In this document: positions 1 through 9,346 of the stretch, piece after piece | Layout: each line of letters begins with the position of its first letter | How positions within the stretch are numbered: the stretch's first letter is position 1 | Source of the DNA: Thermothelomyces thermophilus ATCC 42464 | Taxonomy: Eukaryota > Ascomycota > Sordariomycetes > Sordariales > Chaetomiaceae | Direction of reading: 5' to 3' | Length of the DNA: 64,000 bases | Assembly (NCBI RefSeq): GCF_000226095.1 | Contig: NC_016472.1 | Span: forward strand, 4,092,001 to 4,156,000 | Translations under genes and position numbers: made by a program | Notes under the pieces: model-generated | The model's database searches: none | What the model saw: only the letters and a program-made list of their open reading frames with translations | What the model was told of the DNA's origin: nothing

Positions 1-231
1 ATCTATTGCCGTGGTCTGATAAATGTGTCTCAACACGAAGAATACACATACAATACACACTGTTTGTACACAGCATTAGACTGACTGCCATCGCCCGCCA
101 TCAACGGCCCGCCCGGGCCCTCGGAGTCTCATGTCGCTCTCCCGAGCAGCAAGCCACACAGCAAACATATGTAGAATAATACTCTGCTGCCCAACCCCTC
201 GGATACGGCGCCAGCAAGCAAGCAAGCAAGC

Positions 232-1083
232 TCACATGGCCTTGAGGTAGTTGCTCTCCTTGATCTTGGCGCGCCGCTCCTTGCGCATCGCCTTGCGCAG
301 CTCCTCGCGCTTGTCGACCGCCTCGATCGCCTGCGCCACGTTGCCCGGCTCGGCCGCCGGCAGGTTGACGGTCTGCTTCTGCAGCGGGATCTTGGGCACC
401 AGGGCCTCGAGGTCGCCCGACGCCAGGATCCGCGCCTCCTGCTGCCGCTGCCGCTTCAGCGCCAGACGTCGCTGCTTCTTGGACTTGGCTGTTTTGAGAG
501 GTAACGTGAATCGTCAGTAAAAAAATAGAAGAGAAAACAAAAAAAAAGAAAAAAAGAAAAAAAAAAGAAAAAAAAATTAACCCGTGAGTGAGTTGAAAGG
601 AGGGGGGTTGGGTAAGGGAAAGGAGGGAGGGAGCTACGAACAGAACTCATCCCCTGCGTCCGCGGTGTCGGTCGCGTCCGTCTTCTTCTGCACCTCCAGG
701 CACTTCCACAGCCAGGCCGGGTAGGCGTCGTCGGCGAGGGCGACGGGATCGCTCTTGCCCTTGAAGTAGTTCAGCCCGTTGAGGACGGTGCCCTCCGGGC
801 AGGACGAGATCGGTGCCGGTTTCGCATCGGCCGCCGGGGGAGGGGTGAGCGGCGTCAGGTCTGGCGTCGACGATTCGGCCGGGCCGGACGTCGCCGCTTG
901 TTGGGGGGGGTTCGGTGTCGGCGCGGCGTTGCGCGTGGCCGAGGTTGTGCTGAAGGCCCGTGCCGCCGTTGCCGTTGCCGTTGCCGTCGCCGCCGCCGGC
1001 GGTGCTGTCCGCGCGAGCGGCCGTGCTGTTATTTGCTGGGAGGCGAGGCCTGCGGCTCGCCGGAGACAGGTTCGGCAAATCAT
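232..1083 (-). CDS. mrpl37: Mitochondrial large-subunit ribosomal protein mL54 (yeast Mrpl37 family)
   Basis: Two exons, complement(232..488, 642..1083), give 232 residues. The 153-base intron starts GTTCGT, ends CAG and holds long T runs on the coding strand. Joining makes DEFSKSKKQRR, restoring one frame. The N-terminus MICRTCLRRAAGL is basic and Ser/Ala-rich, a typical mitochondrial presequence, followed by a low-complexity Ala/Thr/Pro stretch. The conserved mL54 core follows: SSCPEGTVLNGLNYFKGKSDP, then PAWLWKCLE, then a basic helix SKKQRRLALKRQRQ ending in KIKESNYLKAM. Family knowledge: mL54 is a small protein of the mitochondrial 54S ribosomal subunit. It lies upstream in map order of, and on the same strand as, NDUFB10, another mitochondrial protein; I see no shared control. 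The family call is by recognition of the core, not a search. Confidence 0.88.
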
Positions 1084-1567
1084 GGTCGCGTGGGGGGTGT
1101 GGGTTGTGTTTGTTGCGCCGGTTGCAGCGAGTTGCTGCTGTTTGAGGGCGTGATGCGGGATGGGGATTGGAGTAAAAATTTATACGGGGGCCGGAATCCG
1201 CCGAGTGCGCAAGTCTGAGTTGATGCTACGGATTACTAGTACAAGGCGCCCGGCCGGCCCCGTTAAAGCCGGATGTCCTAGGGGCGCATCGGAAAGCGGG
1301 CAGAACAGAGAGCATGTACTGGCGACAACCATAATCGGGAGGAACTCTTCTTTGATGTTCCTGACGTTTCAATTGGCCTGCGTGTACAGATTGAAGCCCG
1401 GATGTTGGGATCTCGTGCTGGCCAAACCCCAACCCCCGACTCGACCCGAGGGCATTTCATGGCCGAACCGCGCTACCCTCCCACTACCGCTTAACACGAT
1501 CCCGATACATGAGTCTCTGTACCTAGAAAATATATACACGTCCGTCCCTGCAATGCCCCGGGGTACT
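1084..1567. other. Intergenic: mL54 promoter and NDUFB10 3' end
   Basis: This 484-base gap lies between two genes on the minus strand. I see no conserved coding signal in any frame. It should hold the mL54 promoter and the NDUFB10 3' untranslated region. Confidence 0.6.
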
Positions 1568-2034
1568 CTACTGCTGCTGACCATCCTTGGTGAAGTAGTT
1601 CTGTTGTTCGAAGAGGTAACCCTTGACCTTGGCGCTGGAGAGCAATTGGAGGTAACGTTCTGCACCCGCGTCAGCATCTGCTCCCCTGTAATAACTTCTC
1701 GAGCTGTTTAAGGACCAGGGAGGAGGTGGACATCGTCCAATTTGTCCACGTTCCAGTCCCCGTAACCCGCCTGCGCCTTCGCTTTCGAATGAGTAAGGTG
1801 GAACTGACCTCTCAACCGACCGCACTTCTCCAGGTGGTTAACGCCTTCTCGGTAGTAGCACTTGCTCAGCTCCTCCCTGACAAGCCGTCCCATCATGACC
1901 TGCACCCATTGCTCGCGAATGATGGCATCCTGCGCCTGCTTCAGGCGTTTCGTGTCGTCGTAGTCGACCCCGTCGAACGTCGGGGGAACCTGGGGCTTCT
2001 TGGCCAGGAAGGCCTCGGACTCGGGAGTGGGCAT
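1568..2034 (-). CDS. NDUFB10: Complex I accessory subunit NDUFB10 / PDSW (fungal 12.3 kDa subunit)
   Basis: Two exons, complement(1568..1659, 1809..2034), give 105 residues, about 12 kDa. The 149-base intron starts GTCAGT and ends GTGCAG. The splice rebuilds CGRLRERYLQLL across the junction. The sequence MPTPESEAFLAKKPQVPPTF, then FDGVDYDDTKRLKQAQDAI, then REEL-SKCYYREGVNHLEKC matches the fungal PDSW/NDUFB10 subunit as I know it. It includes the spaced cysteines of CYYREGVNHLEKC that this CHCH-like family uses for disulfides. Family knowledge: it is an accessory subunit of the membrane arm of NADH:ubiquinone oxidoreductase and lacks a cleaved presequence, which fits the short N-terminus here. 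The start is the only upstream ATG in frame and lies 438 bases from the divergent nucleolin-like gene. Confidence 0.92.
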
Positions 2035-2472
2035 GATGTAATGTGATCTCTACGCCGAGCAGTCCTGTGGCCGGCGCAGGGTGGGCTGTCGACTGGAGTG
2101 GTGGACGGGGAGCTTGGTCGAGATTGCGCGCTGTGAATGCCTCAATTGCGTCGCTCGCTCGCAGATGCACCACAAGCTCGGGCCTCGAATTGGTGCCGGG
2201 TTGAAAGCGGTTTAGCGCAGCGCATGCACGGACCCTCCGTGCAAAAGTTAAGTGAGTGAACCTACGGATAAAACCCCACTGGAAAATCTTTGGCTGGCGC
2301 GCGCGAGGCTGGCAACCGATAAGATAAGCCAGCCGACTTTTTTCTGCTCTTTTATTTTTGCTGTTCGCCCGCCCACACCCCTCTTCCTCCCTCCATCAAC
2401 CTTCATTTCTGCCCATCTCACTTATTCAAACAATTTCCCGTACCTCCTCCATTCCTAATTACAGAAAAAAAA
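2035..2472. promoter_or_regulatory. Shared divergent promoter region of NDUFB10 and the nucleolin-like gene
   Basis: This 438-base gap separates two divergent starts. The nucleolin side (about 2335-2460) is strongly pyrimidine-rich, with CT and T runs and then AAAAAAAAATGG at the start codon, typical of highly expressed fungal genes. A CTAATTACAG string sits just before the start. A 5' UTR intron is possible but not shown, since the branch-to-AG spacing is very short. Confidence 0.5.
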
Positions 2473-4221
2473 ATGGGCAAGACAAAGGACACCAAGGCCG
2501 TCAAGGCTAAGGCTGCGCCGGTGAAGGCGACCACTCCCGTCAAGGCCGCCGTCACCAAGGTCGAAAAGTCGGTCAAGTCGGCCAAGGAGATCGCCAAGAA
2601 GGACGTGAGCAAGAAGTCCAAGAAGGTCGAGTCTGAGTCTGAGTCCGAGAGCGCGTCGGAGAGCGAGTCGGAATCCGACGCCAGCACCACCAGCTCTGAG
2701 GAGGAGGAGGAGTCGTCCAGCGACGCCGACTCGGACGTCGAGATGGTCGACGCCCCTGCCAAGCCTGCTGCCGCCAACGGCAAGGCCAAGGCCAAAAAGG
2801 ATAGCTCCGACTCATCCGAGTCGTCTGACTCTGAGTCTGAGGAGGAGTCCGACTCCGACGAGGAGGAGTCCGAGTCGGAAGAGGAGAAGCCTGCTGCCAA
2901 GGCCGTCAAGACCAACGGCAAGGCCTCTAAGAAGACCGAATCTGAGTCCGAGTCGGAATCGGAGTCGGAGTCTGAATCTGAGTCTGGTTCTGAGGAGTCT
3001 AGCTCCGACGAGGAGGAGGAGGAGGAGGAGGAGGAGGAGGAGGAGGAGAAGCCTGCTGTCAAGGCTGTCAAGCCAAACGGCAAGGTCGCTAAGAAGGCTG
3101 AATCCGAGTCTGAGTCGGAGGAGTCCGACGTAAGTTCTAGCGCATCCCGTCCTTAGTTTTCACCTTATTCATAATGCTGACTTTCCGGTCGCCAGTCCGA
3201 AGATGAGGATGAGTCCAGCGACTCGGACGAATCCGAGTCTGACGACTCTGCTTCGTCCGACGAGGAGGAGTCTGAATCTGCTGATGAGGAGTCCGAGTCC
3301 GCCGAGGAGAAGCCTGCCGCTGCCGAGAAGCCCTCGAAGAAGAGGAAAGCCGAGGAGGAGCCCGAGGCTGCCGAGACATCGGCCAAGAAGACCAAGTCGG
3401 ACGGCGAGGCTTCCGAGAAGAGCTCTACCCTCTGGGTTGGCAATCTCGGCTGGGGTGTCGACGACAACGCTCTCTACGAGGAGTTCCAGCACGTCGGGGG
3501 CGTCGTCGGCGCTCGCGTCGTCACCGACAAGGACAGCGGCCGCTCGCGCGGCTTCGGCTACGTCGACTTCGAGAACCCCGATGCTGCCGAGAAGGCGTAC
3601 AACGAGAAGAACGGCGCCTTCCTCCAAGGACGCGAGATGCGCCTTGACTTTGCCTCCAAGCCCAACGCCGACGCTCCCCCCTCTGCCCGCGCGGCCGAGC
3701 GTGCCCGCAAGCACGGCGACGTCATCAGCCCGGAGAGCGACACCCTCTTCGTCGGCAACCTTCCCTTCAGCGCCGACGAGGACTCCGTCTCCAAATTCTT
3801 CAACAAGGCCGCCAAGGTCCAGAGCCTCCGGATTCCCACTGACCAGTGAGTTCCCCCCCTCCCCCCCACCCGGGCACTGATCGTGTTGTGTCGTCCAACC
3901 TACTAACCCCTCTCTTCCACTAGGGAGTCTGGGCGTCCCAAGGGCTTTGCCTACGTGACCTTCTCCTCGGTCGAGGACGCCAAGAAAGCGTTCGAGACCC
4001 TTAACGGAAGCGACCTCGACGGCCGGCCGGTCCGTCTCGATTATGCCAAGCCCCGCGACAGCAGCGGCGGCGGCGGTCGCGGCGGCGGCCGTGGTGGCCG
4101 TGGCGGTGGCCGCGGCGGTTTTGGAGGCCGCGGTGGTGGACGCGGTGGCGGTCGCGGAGGGTTCGGAGGCGGCCGCGGTGGTGCTAGCGGTGGTTTCCAG
4201 GGCAAGAAGATCACTTTCTAG
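2473..4221 (+). CDS. nsr1: Nucleolin-like rRNA-processing protein (Nsr1/Gar2 type)
   Basis: Three exons, join(2473..3129, 3196..3845, 3924..4221), give 534 residues. Introns are GTAAGT...CCAG and GTGAGT...TAG. Residues 1-50 are Lys/Ala-rich. Residues 50-275 are alternating Ser and Glu/Asp blocks with short basic spacers, the usual CK2-site acidic region. A nuclear signal SKKRKAEEE follows. RRM1 starts near residue 297 (TLWVGNLGWG, later RGFGYVDF). RRM2 starts near residue 401 (TLFVGNLPFS, later KGFAYVTF). The end, about 485-525, is a Gly-Arg-rich RGG box closing with GKKITF. Family knowledge: Nsr1/Gar2 proteins act in the nucleolus in pre-rRNA processing and 40S assembly. The order acidic region, two RRMs, RGG box is diagnostic. 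The long Ser-rich open frames on the opposite strand are codon shadows. Confidence 0.95.
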
Positions 4222-5555
4222 AGGAAAGTGAGACGAATACGGCCGCACACGAGGGGATCTTAGCAAAACGAGGGCTTTTTTTGCACAGTTCCATCCGAGG
4301 GCTTGTGGGTTGTCGGCTTTTGAACTCAAAACTCCCCTAACCGGGAGCTGTGGGCTTTGAGAGAACAGCTTCTCTACCAAGGAAGCATCGATACACCTGA
4401 GGGCTTCGTCTCGACTCGTGGGCTGTTTTTGGCTCTTTGGCAGCTCCCTTCGCGCATCGTCTCGGAACAGAGACGATGCCCGGCTGGCTTGCTATCATCG
4501 CCTCATTTGGCGATCAGTCAACTTTCCATACCAGATAATGATGGGTTTCTTGCAATTTCTGTGGGCTCTGTGGGCTCTGTGGCATCTCTTGACGATGCAG
4601 TGGGAAGAGGGGATTGGGACAAACGTTCCTTGGAACAAACGTTCCCGTCCCCCCTCCCCTTCAACGTCTGTGGGCTTCCGAGGGTTCTGAGGGGCATCGA
4701 GGGCTTTTCCTACATGAGTCGGCCAAAAAAAGTTTTTGGGTTCTGTTCGTTTTTTTTTCTGCCTTCTCTGTGTACGCTACGGTTGCGCGGCAGTTGCCGT
4801 CTTGCTTTGCTCCTTTCATTTCGGTCAGGTTCGCGACGAAACGGCCGGCCGGTTATGGTCTATCACAGGTACAAACACGGGCGATTTGGCACACGGCTTG
4901 CTTTATCTGCCTGGTAAGTACCCCCATACACCCCCCGGATGATGCCATTGCTTCGCAACAGTGTCGATACCCCCCAGCCAGCGCGAGCGAGCAGCAATGT
5001 ACGAGTAATACGGGATAGCCGAGACGTGATTTCGTATTTTTTTTCTCTGGTTTGCCAACTCTGAATGTCTTGTTACGATCTTGACGTGCGTGGTAAGTCG
5101 ATGATAAAGTTGACGGCAGAGCATGAATGGAGACTACTGTGGTATTGTGTTGTTGTTGTTGCTGCTGCTGCTGCTAAGGACTATGAAAGAAACCAGCGGT
5201 ATCTTAATGAACGGAGAAAGAAAAAAAGGCCCCAAACAAAGTAAATATGTAACCATGGCCCGGTCAGAACAAGAAAAGATGCGGCACTTGTTGCTGATAC
5301 GTGCCATACAGGCCCAGAAACCCAAACCCGCAACTTCAAAGCCCCATTATGTCATTTGTCATCTCCAAGCGTCACGAACGTGCCCTCGTTGCCATGCCCC
5401 ATGCATGCATTCAGAATCCTTGTAAAATCATGAATAATAATCCCGTCGTGTCTCCCCCCCCCCCCCCCCCCCGGAAAAAAAAATTCATCGATGGCCGGCT
5501 TCTCCTCGCGCGCAAGATGAACGAAACATGCCGTTAGGCCGGCGCCAGCCTTTCT
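4222..5555. other. Intergenic with repeated GGGCT motifs and a poly-C tract
   Basis: No convincing gene. The first 490 bases repeat a T/A-G-R-GGGCT motif about nine times (near 4271, 4300, 4347, 4400, 4420, 4563, 4573, 4669 and 4697). This may be the 3' UTR of the nucleolin-like gene or a separate transcript. A GTT/GCT triplet run lies at about 5146-5175. A C run of about 20 bases followed by an A run lies at about 5453-5483. Open frames here have no family resemblance. Confidence 0.5.
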
Positions 5556-6090
5556 TCAAGCGGCAACGCTCTTGCCGACCGCGCCCCACCTCAACCTCCG
5601 CAGGGTGCCCGACCCGGCCGATCCGCTGCCGGCCCTGACCAGCTCGCCGCCGCACCCTGCGGCGGCCGCCGACGAGGCGTTCGCGCCGGAGGCCGCGGCG
5701 GACCCGCCAAATCCTCCGCCTAGGGAAGCAGCGGCGCCCTCCTGACGCCCGACCTCCCGGCCGATGACGTAGCCGGCGCCGAAGCCGACGACCGAGACGA
5801 GGACGACGACGCCGGCGCTGACGACCCATGTGAGGAGCGTCGGGCTGATGTTGAGGAAGGGGGTCGTCTCCCCGTCTGCTGCGGTTCCGCCGCCGCCGCC
5901 GTCGGCCAGGGCGGCAGAGATCCGCTTCTTCTTGGTCGCGCAGGCCGGTCTGGACTGGGTGGCGGCTGTGCGCTTGGACTCGCGCTGCTGCTGCTCGCGG
6001 CTAGAGCTGGATGATGGCGCGCTTGGCGCAGACGAGTTGGATGCCGTCCTGGCCTGGGACTTGCTTGCTGGGTTGGTTGCTGTTGCTGTC

Positions 6091-6124
<34 letters not shown>

Positions 6125-7067
6125 CCGGGCTGTCGTCGGCGGCCATGAGCTCGGCTTCGGGGACTAGGCGGAGCTCCATCGGCTGGGAGCTGGGCACGAC
6201 GCCGGCTCCGGTGGCGGGGGCGGTGCGTCGTTCGTCGTGCTTGGGGAGACCCCGTGCCGCGGCGGCGCAGGAGAGCAGGGTAGTCAGGGAGGCGCGCAGG
6301 GCGGCGTCGTTGTCGGCTTGGTAGGAGGGGGACATGTAGTTCGGTGAGCCCCGGTAGGAGTGGGCATGTGGGCGGTTAGGCATCTGAGGGCGAGACTGTG
6401 AGGAGTGGTGCTGATGGTGATGTGGAGCTGAACCTGTTGAATGGCGGTGTGTCCGGTGTGAAGGGGGGTGTGAGAATGCATTTGGCTGGGGCCTGAAGAC
6501 GGGAGTAGTATTGGTCGGCCGCCCGAGGGCTGTCGCGCTCTCATCATCGTCGCTGTCCGAGTCGGTATCGACCACGGCGGGTGCCCGAACTGTGGTCTGT
6601 TGGCGGAGGAGATTCGCGGACGGGTGTATCGCCTCGGTGGAGCTGGTCAACACTCGATCCTCTTCGCTCTCCGTCTCGTCGTACTCGTCCTGGCTGCTCG
6701 TTGCGCCGCCCTGGGTTGCGGGGTGGCCGACGATGAAGGAGGCGGGCATCTGGTGTTGTTGCTGCGACCGCCTCCGCCTGGGCGGGTAAGAGGGGTTGCC
6801 GACCCGGAGTCCTGTTGTCACGATGTCATCCCCGATGGATGACAGGGACGATGATGATGGTTGCGATGTTACTTCCACCCATGACTCTGAATCTGCAGGC
6901 ATCAGCGATCTGGTGGGAAACCGGCGATGCAGCGGGCAATCTAACTGACCGTCATTCCGGCGCTGGGGCGATGACTCCTCCGACCGCGCCGGAGCCTGCG
7001 CGACGCTACTGGCACTGTTCCGTTGCTGCGCTGCCTGTCGTGCGCCCTGAATGTCTGGGGGAGCCAT
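5556..7067 (-). CDS. Single-span membrane protein with candidate Atg8-interacting motif; function unknown
   Basis: Two exons, complement(5556..6892, 6950..7067), give 484 residues; without splicing it is 503. The 57-base intron has GTCAGT, a GCTGAT branch-like site and CTGCAG, and its length is a multiple of three. Splicing gives QRRNDDSESWVEV, a W-x-x-V core at about residues 44-47 right after Asp and Glu: the form of an Atg8-interacting motif. Next come SQPSSSSLSS and GDDIVTTGLRVGNPSYPPRRRR. The middle is disordered and rich in Ser, His, Pro and Gln. One strongly hydrophobic span lies at about residues 391-416 (LLTWVVSAGVVVLVSVVGFG), followed by GREVGRQE and about 60 Gly/Ala-rich residues. 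No enzyme domain is visible. I do not recognise the family. A selective-autophagy receptor is an inference only. Topology cannot be read from the sequence. Confidence 0.78.
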
Positions 7068-7549
7068 CGTGTAGAACTAGAACAAGGCGCTCGCTCGGCG
7101 GGCTGCTGATCAAAAGAGAGAGAGAGGGAGAAAACGTATAGATGTCGAGTTGCGCGGCCTGTCGCACTTCTGACCTACTCGGCGTGTGGTGCGAGATCGG
7201 TCGTCTTCTCTGTTGTCCCCCGCGAGCCCCGCCTCCTGGAGTGGAGTCTACTCCGTAGGGAACGGCGAGGTTGGAGATGCGGTGGTGTAGCGCGGAACGT
7301 CACTCTGACTGACAGACGAGCCGATTCGCAGTTGCGTTTGGGCAAGTCGCTGCACTGCATAAAACGGGCTCCCTGCGGTCCAAGTCGACCTGTTGCAGGA
7401 CTCGCCAGCTCGGGGGTGGGCTGAAGAGGCTTTGTGATGGTTGTCGCGTGGCCGCACCCAACAAGAATTGGCTTCGCTGGCTGTTGAGTCCTTGGCAGGC
7501 GATTGCGGGTGGCAGATACACCAACTAGTGTGCACGTATGAACTGCACA

Positions 7550-7790
7550 TACGGAGTACCGATTATCTCTGTAGGTACTCCGTATGTAAGATACGTAATT
7601 CGTGCAAACCAGGTGCTAAGGAGCGGCACGCAAGGGTATGCTAAGACTGGTCGAATTGGATGCATGACCCACGCTAAGACGGGGATGGTCACACTGACAC
7701 AGCTTGCGCACCCATTGGCTGTCTCGAAGCTTAGGTTGTTTACGCAGTGCCTGGTCCGGGCATCCACTACGCAGTACGGAGTACTCCGTA
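7550..7790. repeat. TACGGAGTA / TACTCCGTA repeat cluster with a 16-base perfect palindrome
   Basis: Exact 9-mers lie at 7550-7558, 7576-7584, 7775-7783 and 7782-7790. The last two overlap to form TACGGAGTACTCCGTA, a perfect 16-base palindrome. The region between holds no gene. Confidence 0.85.
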
Positions 7791-8630
7791 TGCTTTTCAG
7801 ATCCGGGGAATAAATAGCCCGAGAGAGAAGGCACCCAAAACAGATAACACGAGCCACAGGCCACATCAATATGTCAAGTTCATTTTTGAGAACATGTCAA
7901 TATTCTCTAATACGATATGCAGAACATCTTTCCTGTGCCTCGATGTACCCTGCAGAGGTCAGGTGCCGCACTAACGAGTGTATCAAATGTCTAACTAGAT
8001 GGGACCGATTAGTCGCCTGATTTTCCACGAAGTCGCGACTCCACATAATCGTATACTTGCGAGATCTTAGGTTGTATATGCAACTCTATACTTGAGGCTG
8101 ATCGAACGAGTGGTCGTAAACATGTTTCATTTTCCACATCAAGCCGGGCCGATTCGTGCTTGATGGGCAGCAACTTGGCGCAAGCAGTTGAAAGCAAGTC
8201 GAGGCAGCTAGCCGTTTCTCCTTTGGCTGATTTCACGTGGAAAGTCAGGCGACCGTTCTCCTTCTATTGCCAAGGTCACTGCTAATGATATAGAGCCCAA
8301 GCATCCCGCAAGATCAGCTCAGTTTTTTTGCTGCTGTATCATTCACGCTTGCCTCTTAAGCTCCCGAGGAACGCCGAGTGTGGCCCTTGCCGCAACCCCA
8401 AATTTTGCAGGTGTTCGGCTTGGCGCAGGCGCTCTGTTTGGGCAAGAGCAAAGCCTTTCGGATGGCATCAATGACTGGGGTAACAAGACCACCCTGTGCT
8501 GTATTAAGCAGGGCTGAGCGAAGCTGCCGCGATAAATATAACGACTCTGATGGACTGACGAGGACTTCGATGTGGTCAAGGCGAAGATGGGGCGACCGGA
8601 ACTCAAGGCGTTAAGACTTCCGAACACCCA

Positions 8631-8667
8631 GAGCTCGAAATTGCAGAACTCGAGCAATTTCGAGCTC
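8631..8667. repeat. Perfect 14-base inverted repeat (hairpin)
   Basis: The arms GAGCTCGAAATTGC (8631-8644) and GCAATTTCGAGCTC (8654-8667) are exact reverse complements around a 9-base loop. It lies in non-coding DNA. A T run like that of a bacterial terminator is absent. Confidence 0.85.
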
Positions 8668-9307
8668 GCCCTTGCATCTACCCTCTACCCTCTCCTCACT
8701 TCCAACATAGGTTCGTCAATGAGGTCGCCATCATCCAAGTGGCACCCGCCTGGCGGACACTGGAAGCACAGTCATACATACTACCAAGTGTCAGGGTGGA
8801 ACAGTCCGAGACAGAGCAACGGGAACTTGTTGCTCAGTCTACGCTACTGCAATCAGGCAGGCATGCACCACAAAGGGATAGTGTTGCGGGATGGGTCTCG
8901 TGTGGATTGTCTGGCACCCCATCACCATCAAGCCCATCGCCGTCCCGCGCTGAAGGAATATGTAACACAATCAGTAATGGAAACCATCAAACCCTTCCCG
9001 GCAACGGTGCTAATAGGTCAGCTCAACAGTCCCCAAAACCGACTGATCCAATAAGGTATAAGATAAGTGTACGAGGTTGATTGGAGTTACCTGTTCTTAA
9101 AGTCTCGGGCAAGGTCGTCAATCATACCTCCTTCGTACGAACCTGGCATAAGTACTCGCCGGGTTTGCGTCAGCGACAGGCGGGAAGGAGGAGATTCCTA
9201 TCTATCAGAAAGTACGAAGTAGTTGGGTGTGCAGTCGGATGAATCTCGGGTGCATCCATCAAGCAAGCTTAATAATAATACACGATACCGTCCAGCTGAA
9301 TGGAGGT

Positions 9308-9346
9308 TACCTACCTAGGTAGGTAGGCCGGTAGGTAGGTAGGTAG
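9308..9346. repeat. ACCTA/TAGGT tetranucleotide cluster
   Basis: The run begins with the palindrome ACCTACCTAGGTAGGT and continues as TAGG repeats. A second, looser group of ACCT and GTAC steps lies at 9500-9580. This is simple-sequence DNA with inverted symmetry. Confidence 0.75.

Noticed and set aside
2418-3467. Long Ser-rich and Arg-rich frames opposite the nucleolin-like gene
   Set aside because: They are the reverse reading of Glu/Ser codons (GAG, TCG, TCC) in the acidic domain. They have no domains and cross the gene's introns without regard to them.
8572-9054. A 160-residue plus-strand frame
   Set aside because: It contains the 14-base hairpin and has irregular composition with no recognisable motif; it is probably chance.
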